A stretch of DNA of 5,198 bases, taken from JBLHKS01 sp047620505 (lineage in GTDB: Bacteria; Verrucomicrobiota; Verrucomicrobiia; Verrucomicrobiales; DEV007). A program made the translations under genes and the position numbers. Below, in pieces: positions 1 to 5,198 of this stretch. Under the pieces are notes generated by a model. That model worked only from the letters and a program-made list of their open reading frames with translations. It did not search any database and had not been told where the DNA came from. Position 1 is the first letter of the stretch. Each line of letters opens with the position of its first letter. The DNA is taken from NCBI GenBank assembly GCA_047620505.1, contig JBLHKS010000343.1, positions 1 through 5,198 of the forward strand, given 5' to 3'.

Positions 1-677
1 ACCAACTCGAATCCAGCCAGATTGGCGAGCTCTGAAGCTAGCCAAGCCCGTGCCAGTGGCAGGACGCCTTTTTTTGGATGAAGCCGCCCCATGAAGACGA
101 CTCGAACCGGATCCGTCCCACCAGCAGCTGCTGAATTTGAATCGGTTGGCAACTCCACGCCATGAGGAATCATTTCAACCTGATCGAACCGCTGACTCAG
201 GTTCTTGGCTTCAGGAGTCGAGGTCGCCCGGACGACATTGGCGAGCTTAGCACGGCGGCCTTCGATCATTTTCCAAAAGATCCATTTTCTAAGGCGCTTT
301 TGTCCGAGACTCCACGGTTCGAGCATCCCATGGGGCGAGTAAACCCAGCTGAAACCAGCGCGGCGAAGAGTTGCAGCGGTCCTCGTTGGCCACTGCCAGC
401 ATCCATGGCTGGCTACCACAGTTGTCGTAGGATTCAGATTTCGATCGCCCGCCATTTCGATCGCGGACCTCGCTCGCGAGGGATCGATCGGGAAAAGAGC
501 CGCCGTTCTGAGATTGGGCTTGGGGTCGCCCGGCAAAACCGGAGCCCAAACTTCAGAATCGATGCCATGTCGATTCTTCAAATCCGTCGACGTCGCCAAA
601 GCCGCTTCAATCACGCCGTGGTTGCTTTGCGAGAGGCTTTCGATCAAGTGAACGACTTTGATACTGCGATTCCTCAT
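1..677 (-). CDS. Glycosyltransferase, GT4-like family (5' part; runs off the left edge)
   Basis: Reading the minus strand from the ATG at 677 gives 225 codons with no stop to the window edge, so only the N-terminal portion is present (usual GT4 length is about 350-400 aa). The start KVVHLIESLSQSNHGV (residues 7-22) is a GT-B N-terminal Rossmann opening. Residues 113-124 (YSPHGMLEPWSL) match the HGM.(E/D)PW motif of GT4 enzymes, followed by a basic helix and ATSTPEAKNL (151-160). HGVELP (172-177) is the usual interdomain hinge, and VVFMGRLHPKKG (193-204) opens the C-terminal nucleotide-sugar domain. The catalytic E-x7-E region lies outside the window. Family knowledge: such cytosolic enzymes transfer a sugar from a nucleotide donor to a lipid-linked acceptor. 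Donor and linkage cannot be read here. An in-frame TAG two codons upstream of the ATG fixes the 5' limit. It is divergent from the Wzy-type polymerase gene, which supports a polysaccharide role. Confidence 0.93.
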   Translation of the reverse strand, partial: MRNRSIKVVHLIESLSQSNHGVIEAALATSTDLKNRHGIDSEVWAPVLPGDPKPNLRTAALFPIDPSRARSAIEMAGDRNLNPTTTVVASHGCWQWPTRTAATLRRAGFSWVYSPHGMLEPWSLGQKRLRKWIFWKMIEGRRAKLANVVRATSTPEAKNLSQRFDQVEMIPHGVELPTDSNSAAAGGTDPVRVVFMGRLHPKKGVLPLARAWLASELANLAGFEL

Positions 678-682
678 TTTGG

Positions 683-689
683 CCTACTT
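683..689 (-). promoter_or_regulatory. Probable ribosome binding site of the glycosyltransferase
   Basis: On the minus strand AAGTAGG lies 5 nt before the ATG at 677. It differs from AAGGAGG at one position. This supports 677 as the start, together with the in-frame TAG that overlaps the site. The match is short and could be chance. Confidence 0.4.
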
Positions 690-697
690 GATCCTGC

Positions 698-2203
698 ATG
701 ACTGACCAAGGCAACACCAATGCTTCGATCCAGGACGCAAGAATTTCGATGAGGCCGACTGCGGCCGGGAATTTTGTGTTGCTGCTCGGCTTGCTCATTG
801 CCTATGCGACCATCCAAACGGATTTACCCAGCCTAATGGCCTCACGAGTGGCCAGAATTGTAGGCGGATTTCTCATCGCCAGTTTCCTCGTTGAAATCCA
901 GCAAATTGGGCTGCGCCGAATGATCCGAATCGATGCAGCTGCGCTCGCTGCGTTCTACCTTTTGACCCTGGCCGAGTTCCTGATCACTCAACCTGCGCTG
1001 GACGTACAAGTCAGCTCTTCGGCAGTCGAAACTGGCCTGGCACTTGTTATTCTAGGAATGGCTGCCCTCACGATTGGTCGTTCCTTGGTCCCCTTCAACC
1101 CTCATCGAAAGTCCAACTCAAGTCTTCCCGAACTGACTCAAACGGAGATTTTTGCGATGACAATTCTTTGTTTCATAATTGGGCATTTGCACATGGTGAT
1201 AGCCGTCGGATTCAGTCCGATCGCGCTTTTCCGTGAGCTTACCGACCCGCGATTTGCCCAGGATTGGGCACGCGGTCAAGTAGGCAGTTGGAGCGCCTTA
1301 CTCTATGAACTCAATCTTTTGACTTACCTGATTCCGCCTGCGGGAGCAATGCTGCTGAGTCGCTGGAAGACTTTGCCACTAATTTGGATGCCCGTCCTCC
1401 TTGCGATGCTGGCTTTTGTCTTTTTCAGCGGTTTTTCTCAAGGGTCACGCTATGTCTTCGCTGTTCATTTAATTACATTTTCTGCCGCCCTCCTGTTATC
1501 GATGAAGCGGCTGACTCTGAACAAAGTCATTTTACTTGTTACCCCAGCTTTAACCATATTAATTGCGGCTTCCTTTTTCACTCTCGAGTTCAGAAGAATT
1601 GGATTGCGTGAATACGTCAGTAGAATTCTTTCAGGCACTCAAATCGAGAATGTAGAGCGAGAACTGAGCGTTGGATCAAATCTTGAATTCATGGTCGACA
1701 ACAATCTGAGGGCGATTTCAGCCCTTTCGGAGTATTTTCCGAAGCGCCATGACTATCTGGGAAGTGAAGTTGTGATTCACGGCTTAGTCCATCCAATTCC
1801 GCGTGCCCTCTGGCCCGGAAAGCCGGAAAAACTGACAATTATGCTGGAAGAGGTGCTTGGAATTCAAGGAGCAACAATCGCGGCAACTTTCGTCGGTGAG
1901 GGCTATATGGCGGGAGGATTGTTTGGCGTCATAGCTTTCGGTCTCGTATTAGGATTCTTCTGTGGAGCATGGAATCGACTCGGCGAGGTTACCGGGAACC
2001 AAACTTTACTATTGCTTTATGTGGCGGGATTCTTCTGGGCGACTGTAGCGATGCGCAGTTCGATGTGGGTCACAGTCTCGGCGCTACCCTGTCTTGCGCT
2101 ATACGTTTACGCTCGATTCGTGATCCCCATTTTACGAAAACCTTCGTCCGATTTGGTTCTGAATCGAAAGCTCGAAACCGATGAAAAGAGGACTCAAAAA
2201 TGA
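698..2203 (+). CDS. O-antigen / oligosaccharide repeat unit polymerase (Wzy-type membrane protein)
   Basis: A 501-residue polytopic inner-membrane protein. About 12 hydrophobic segments can be seen, roughly at residues 25-40, 52-68, 80-98, 111-129, 150-171, 200-220, 226-246, 252-268, 276-296, 403-423, 435-452 and 457-478. A large hydrophilic loop lies at about 297-395. QGSRYVF (248-254) and the loop motif HPIPRALWPGKPE (365-377), followed by FVGEGYMAGGLFGV (398-411), are hallmarks of the Wzy-like 'oligosaccharide repeat unit polymerase' group. Family role: polymerising lipid-linked repeat units on the periplasmic side of the membrane. Length fits the family. The start is uncertain: ATG 698 has no good Shine-Dalgarno, while the in-frame ATG at 749 (residue 18) has AGGA 13 nt upstream and sits just before the first membrane segment. 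Sampled stretches between 1441 and 1680 are only about 40-45% GC, lower than the flanking genes, as is common for wzy genes. It is first in an operon with the acetyltransferase. Confidence 0.9.
   Translation: MTDQGNTNASIQDARISMRPTAAGNFVLLLGLLIAYATIQTDLPSLMASRVARIVGGFLIASFLVEIQQIGLRRMIRIDAAALAAFYLLTLAEFLITQPALDVQVSSSAVETGLALVILGMAALTIGRSLVPFNPHRKSNSSLPELTQTEIFAMTILCFIIGHLHMVIAVGFSPIALFRELTDPRFAQDWARGQVGSWSALLYELNLLTYLIPPAGAMLLSRWKTLPLIWMPVLLAMLAFVFFSGFSQGSRYVFAVHLITFSAALLLSMKRLTLNKVILLVTPALTILIAASFFTLEFRRIGLREYVSRILSGTQIENVERELSVGSNLEFMVDNNLRAISALSEYFPKRHDYLGSEVVIHGLVHPIPRALWPGKPEKLTIMLEEVLGIQGATIAATFVGEGYMAGGLFGVIAFGLVLGFFCGAWNRLGEVTGNQTLLLLYVAGFFWATVAMRSSMWVTVSALPCLALYVYARFVIPILRKPSSDLVLNRKLETDEKRTQK
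2187..2192 (+). promoter_or_regulatory. Ribosome binding site of the WcaF-like acetyltransferase
   Basis: AGAGGA lies 7 nt before the ATG at 2200, inside the 3' end of the polymerase gene. Together with the ATGA overlap it supports this start and translational coupling of the two genes. Confidence 0.6.
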
Positions 2204-2745
2204 TCCGACTCGATCGATTTCAGAACGATGATTTCGACCGCGGTGCCTCCCGGTTTAAGGAGGCTATCTGGATTCTAACGAAGAGGCTTTTCTTCCAATC
2301 TCGCTTTCCCTGGCCATCTAAACTCAAAGCCTGCCTGCTGCGGGTTTTCGGCGCGAAAGTCGGTCGCGGCCTCGTGATCCGACCGCGGGTGAACATTTCG
2401 TTTCCCTGGAAGCTCAGCGTCGGCGATCACGTCTGGATCGGCGAGGAAACGCTCATTCTAAGCCTCAGCTATGTAAAGATCGGCTCGCACGTCTGCATTT
2501 CGCAACGCGCGTTTATCTGTACGGGTTCCCATGACTTTCGTGCTGAGACTTTCGACATGAAAACCGGTCCGATCCGAATCGAAGACAGCTCTTGGATCGC
2601 GGCGCAGGCCTTCATCGGTCGAGACGTCACTATCGGCACCGGCAGCGTGGTCAGCGCGGGGAGCGTCGTTCTGAAAGACGTGCTTCCAGGGACCGTCGTT
2701 CGTGGAAATCCCGCCGAACCGGTTAAGCAGTTGCTGCCGGAATGA
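2200..2745 (+). CDS. wcaF: WcaF-family polysaccharide acetyltransferase (left-handed beta-helix)
   Basis: A 181-aa protein with the full layout of WcaF-type acetyltransferases. It has a short N-terminal region with an aromatic helix (about 20-50) and LLRVFGAKVGRGLVIRP (46-62), then FPWKLSVGDHVWIGE (68-82). Hexapeptide repeats follow (VKIGSHVCIS, 92-101; WIAAQAFIGRDVTIGTGSVVSAGSVV, 132-157). The active-site segment CTGSHD (107-112) carries the presumed catalytic His111, and the end RGNPAEPVK (168-176) is typical. Length matches E. coli WcaF (about 180 aa). Family role: cytosolic O-acetylation of a sugar in a lipid-linked exopolysaccharide repeat, using acetyl-CoA. The exact sugar is unknown, and the symbol denotes family rather than proven colanic acid synthesis. 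The start codon overlaps the polymerase stop by 4 bp (ATGA), and its own stop overlaps the next start the same way. GC is high: 39 of 60 bases in 2341-2400. Confidence 0.92.
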   Translation: MIRLDRFQNDDFDRGASRFKEAIWILTKRLFFQSRFPWPSKLKACLLRVFGAKVGRGLVIRPRVNISFPWKLSVGDHVWIGEETLILSLSYVKIGSHVCISQRAFICTGSHDFRAETFDMKTGPIRIEDSSWIAAQAFIGRDVTIGTGSVVSAGSVVLKDVLPGTVVRGNPAEPVKQLLPE

Positions 2746-3368
2746 GCGCCGGATTGCAGGCGATTCGATGGACGCTTCGTGGGTTCGCTGGCCTGATTTT
2801 TCTCCCGATTTTCTTCCCCGAAACGCTGCTTCGCCCAGTTGGGGAGGCATGGATTATCGAAGATCAACTCGAAATCGCAGACGCCATCGTCGTTCTCGGC
2901 GGTGGCGTTCCTTTTAGACCGATTGACGCGGCTGAACTCTATCGAAAGGGGCTGGCCCCACGCGTTCTGGTCCTCGCGCCGCCTGATCGTTGGGAAATTG
3001 AAGCTAACCGCCTCGAAGTGATCGATTTTACGAAACCGCACCACGCAACTGCCTATCAACTCCTGCGCCAAGGCAGCGTTCCGGCGTCTGCGATCGAGAT
3101 TCTGCCAGCTTCGGTAACGAGCACTCGGGATGAAGCGAATGAAGTCGCGCGTTGGGCCCGAAAAACCGGTGCGAAACGAATTTTAATCCCCACAAACCAG
3201 TTCCACACCCGCCGCGTCGACTGGGTTTTCGGTAAACATTCGGGCTGTGACTGCTTCGTAACCTCGACTCAATTTCTCCGGCCAGATCGTTGGTGGGAAT
3301 CGGGAGACGAAGTCAAAAGCTTCCAAGGCGAGCTACTCAAAATGCTCGTCTATCGAGTGATTTATTGA
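2742..3368 (+). CDS. DUF218 (YdcF/SanA/ElyC-like) family protein
   Basis: A 208-aa protein. A hydrophobic N-terminal segment (about 12-30) is probably a membrane anchor or uncleaved signal. The DUF218 core follows: ADAIVVLGGG (46-55) with the glycine-rich loop, AAELYRKGLAPRVLVL (63-78), GSVPASAIEILPASVTSTRDEA (111-132; family site usually S..T.(D/E)(N/E)A), then AKRILIPTNQFHTRRVDWVF (144-163) carrying the conserved H-x-RR. Length is ordinary for the family. The usual serine-glycine-glycine strand end is replaced by VLAPPDRW (77-84). Known members include ElyC and SanA, linked to cell-envelope integrity, and YdcF. The biochemical activity is not settled. The ATG overlaps the acetyltransferase stop by 4 bp, so it is cotranslated with polysaccharide genes, which suggests an envelope or exopolysaccharide role (inference). 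No strong Shine-Dalgarno is present. Its last 7 bp overlap the convergent thioredoxin gene. Confidence 0.88.
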   Translation: MSAGLQAIRWTLRGFAGLIFLPIFFPETLLRPVGEAWIIEDQLEIADAIVVLGGGVPFRPIDAAELYRKGLAPRVLVLAPPDRWEIEANRLEVIDFTKPHHATAYQLLRQGSVPASAIEILPASVTSTRDEANEVARWARKTGAKRILIPTNQFHTRRVDWVFGKHSGCDCFVTSTQFLRPDRWWESGDEVKSFQGELLKMLVYRVIY

Positions 3369-5198
3369 GATTCGACCTCCAGCAGCTGCCGGATCACATT
3401 TCCGACCGCTTCGCTCCCGCCGGGCCGATATCCGGTCTCGACCAACGCAATTTTCCCGTCGGTACCGATCACGACTACGTGTGGGATGCCTTCGACCTGA
3501 AACTGCGTGCCCACGCTCTGATTCTGGTCGAGCGCAACTTCGAGATCACCCCATTCTCGAGCCTCAAGGAACTCCTGGATCCGAGCGGCGGCTTCGCCCT
3601 GGTTCACGGCGATCAGCCTGACGTCTTTTTTGGGAAACTCGGCCACGGCTTCGATCAACTCCGGCATCGATCGATGGCAGGGTCCACACCAGGTCGCCCA
3701 GAAATCCAGGACGACGATTTTTGGGGCGTCTTCGTCAAATTCGATCGCGTTGCCGTCCAGATTCTTGAGCGAAAACTCAGGAGCGTCCTGGCCTTCCATC
3801 GATCCCTCTGAATCGCCTTCATTTCCCGGAATTCGCGGGAATGGAGCCTTTTTCAGCCGCCAATCGGCGAAAGCGAGCGAAGCCGGATCCACGTTCGGAG
3901 TCGTCGGCGAGATCGCATAAATTTGATCAACCGGAAGCTGACATTTGCCGAGAAGATCGGAGCGGCCTGCCAGAAATTCTGGCCCGAAATCGTCGACCGT
4001 AAGATGAAATCGAGCCCCGTTTCCGAGGATGATCCAATGCCCGGTTTCATCCGACGTTTCAGGTTCAGCGGCAGGCTCATCATCCGCGTCAGCCTCTCCT
4101 TCGACCGGTTCAGCCGCAGGCTCATCATCCGCGTCAGCCTCTTCTTCGGCCGGTTTTAGCCAAATTGCCGCCGCCACGCGATCTCGACCAATTGTCATCG
4201 TTTCAAGCCCGGAGCGAAATGCGATCTGGCTCGCAGTTGCGGTCTCGATCGTTCCGCGAAGAACATCTCCGTTAGCCGCGAACAGAGCATGCCGTTGCGG
4301 TCGCTCTGCACGGAATCGAGGGATGAAGAGCGCCTTTTCTTTAACTTCAGCCGAAACGGGCGGCGACCAGGTGAACCCTGGCTCGCGCTCGAGTTTCAAG
4401 TGAGAAAACGCGACCGCGCGCAAACCATTATTCCACATGTCGCCAGGCTCAAACACAACTCCGCGACCGCCGCGAGGAGCCTCGTCGTTTTTTGGAATCT
4501 CAAGAACGACGCCGTTAATCGTCGCCTTCGTCATTTTGTCGTCCCATTCGATCGAAACCGGCACCGCAGATCCTGGCGAAATGTTGACCTGCTGCTGATT
4601 TCGAACCCCACGCTGTCCCCGAATTTGTTGGGCGATGTAAATTCGATCGTTGTAGTAAAAGAAAACCAGATCGGTCGAGCCGCCCACATCTTCCGGGTCG
4701 GCGCAAAAAAGCCGGACTTTGAGAGTCGAGTATCGCTCGACATCATGGAGTTTGAATTCGATCCGATTTCCCTGAAGAAACGCAGCGTGCCCAATTGATC
4801 CACCAGGTTTGATCGTGACTTTGCCGGCAGCCGTTTTTTGAATCGTGACCAATTTTGGGTCCTCGGAAAGCACTCGCCATCCCGGATCGCTGAACCCGCG
4901 CGGCTTGATCTGAACGGGCTTGAAAACCACAGCGCTGAGACTTTCCTGATCGAGTTTCGCTAACTCGAAATACTCGCTTCGAACCTGAACAACTTCGCCG
5001 TCCTCTGTGATCGAAACCAACTCACCGGCTCCGATTTCTCGGCTCGCCAGATGAAACAGTGCTTCGGCGGTGGGCCACTTTCCCGCCGAGTTTGAGCGCT
5101 CCACACTGGCCTCTTCCCGAAAATCGGCTGCGATCTCAACCGCGTCTGTCGACCCCGGGACTTGCCAGCGAATCGTGCCGCCAGCCGCAGGAACCCAG
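3362..5198 (-). CDS. Multidomain TlpA/thioredoxin-family protein (3' part; start beyond the right edge)
   Basis: The frame is open from the right edge to the TAA at 3364-3362, giving 611 residues, numbered here from the first complete codon. No stop lies upstream, so the GTG at 5104 is probably internal. Order: a beta-rich module (about 46-94); a region resembling a concanavalin/LamG jelly roll (about 125-272: alternating strands, FFYYNDRIYIAQQ, then VAFSHLKLERE); a second module with ANGDVLRG and TIGRDRVAAAIWLKP (304-349); an acidic Ala/Pro/Glu linker (350-385) made by a 15-codon duplication; a third beta module (388-431); and a TlpA-type thioredoxin domain (about 470-607). The last shows DFWATWCGPC (redox CGPC 504-507) and cis-Pro572 in EGIPHVVVI. 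Family knowledge: TlpA-like domains reduce or exchange disulfides, usually outside the cytoplasm. An N-terminal signal cannot be seen because it is outside the window. Substrate is unknown. It is convergent with the polysaccharide operon and probably unrelated to it. Confidence 0.9.
   Translation of the reverse strand, partial: WVPAAGGTIRWQVPGSTDAVEIAADFREEASVERSNSAGKWPTAEALFHLASREIGAGELVSITEDGEVVQVRSEYFELAKLDQESLSAVVFKPVQIKPRGFSDPGWRVLSEDPKLVTIQKTAAGKVTIKPGGSIGHAAFLQGNRIEFKLHDVERYSTLKVRLFCADPEDVGGSTDLVFFYYNDRIYIAQQIRGQRGVRNQQQVNISPGSAVPVSIEWDDKMTKATINGVVLEIPKNDEAPRGGRGVVFEPGDMWNNGLRAVAFSHLKLEREPGFTWSPPVSAEVKEKALFIPRFRAERPQRHALFAANGDVLRGTIETATASQIAFRSGLETMTIGRDRVAAAIWLKPAEEEADADDEPAAEPVEGEADADDEPAAEPETSDETGHWIILGNGARFHLTVDDFGPEFLAGRSDLLGKCQLPVDQIYAISPTTPNVDPASLAFADWRLKKAPFPRIPGNEGDSEGSMEGQDAPEFSLKNLDGNAIEFDEDAPKIVVLDFWATWCGPCHRSMPELIEAVAEFPKKDVRLIAVNQGEAAARIQEFLEAREWGDLEVALDQNQSVGTQFQVEGIPHVVVIGTDGKIALVETGYRPGGSEAVGNVIRQLLEVESQ
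3677..3691 (-). other. WCGPC redox active-site motif of the TlpA-like domain
   Basis: These 15 bases encode WCGPC within the context FWATWCGPCHRSMPEL, the classic active site of TlpA/ResA-type thioredoxins. Both cysteines are present, so the domain should be redox-competent. Confidence 0.93.
4062..4151 (-). repeat. Two-copy 45-bp in-frame tandem repeat in the thioredoxin-protein linker
   Basis: Copy A is 4062-4106 and copy B is 4107-4151. Aligned base by base they differ at 3 of 45 positions. Each unit encodes a 15-residue acidic peptide containing EADADDEPAAEP. Because 45 is a multiple of three the frame is kept and the linker is simply lengthened. The high identity points to a fairly recent duplication or slippage event. 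Confidence 0.95.

Noticed and set aside
438..464. Direct repeat ATTTCGATCGC at 438-448 and 454-464.
   Set aside because: It lies inside the glycosyltransferase coding sequence, is only 11 nt, and follows from repeated GDR/AIE-type codons rich in TCGATC, a common word throughout the window. No evidence of an operator or a mobile-element site.
600..697. Possible sigma-70-like promoter boxes ahead of the polymerase gene.
   Set aside because: Only weak matches with poor spacing were seen (for example TTTGATACT near 657), inside the glycosyltransferase coding sequence. Not distinguishable from chance.
162..701. A 179-codon plus-strand open frame over the glycosyltransferase region.
   Set aside because: The minus strand here encodes clear GT4 motifs without interruption. 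The plus-strand product has low-complexity Arg/Ser-rich composition and no recognisable motif, so it is an antisense shadow.
2469..3071. A 200-codon minus-strand open frame across the acetyltransferase and DUF218 genes.
   Set aside because: It crosses two well-supported plus-strand genes and their coupled junction, and its product has no family features.
3290..3811. Plus-strand open frames opposite the thioredoxin gene (also 4289-4798).
   Set aside because: The opposite strand has a continuous frame with the WCGPC motif and cis-Pro. The plus-strand products look like reverse-complement artefacts.
5102..5104. GTG at 5104 as the true start of the thioredoxin-family gene.
   Set aside because: The frame stays open for 31 more codons to the window edge. 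No signal peptide follows the GTG, and the first beta module begins soon after it. The real start is most likely outside the window.

Overview
The window looks like chromosomal DNA from a Gram-negative bacterium. The gene content is cell-surface polysaccharide synthesis next to a large, probably exported protein with a thioredoxin end. The moderately high GC, weak or absent Shine-Dalgarno sequences and the thioredoxin protein architecture (beta-rich modules, then an acidic linker, then a TlpA-like domain) fit the Verrucomicrobiota or another PVC-group lineage. That placement is inference, because the window holds no rRNA or other phylogenetic marker.

Layout: (1) 1-677, minus strand: the N-terminal 225 residues of a GT4-type glycosyltransferase, running off the left edge. 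(2) 698-3368, plus strand: a tight three-gene operon of an O-antigen/oligosaccharide-repeat polymerase (Wzy-type membrane protein), a WcaF-type hexapeptide acetyltransferase and a DUF218 (YdcF/SanA/ElyC-type) protein. Both junctions are 4-bp ATGA stop/start overlaps. (3) 3362-5198, minus strand: the C-terminal 611 residues of a thioredoxin/TlpA-family protein whose start lies beyond the right edge. Its 3' end overlaps the DUF218 gene by 7 bp.

How they fit together: the glycosyltransferase would add a sugar to a lipid-linked repeat unit, the acetyltransferase would decorate it, and the Wzy protein would polymerise flipped units in the periplasm. The DUF218 protein is an envelope-associated partner of unknown activity. 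The thioredoxin protein is convergent and probably unrelated to the polysaccharide genes, so about 3365 is the likely edge of the polysaccharide locus.

Coding density is close to 100%. The only non-coding gap is 20 bp between the divergent starts at 677 and 698. I found no RNA gene, IS element, CRISPR array or convincing terminator. No clearly new biological system is visible. The most notable items are the modular thioredoxin protein with its 45-bp in-frame tandem duplication, the DUF218 gene built into a polysaccharide operon, and the lower-GC stretch inside the polymerase gene.
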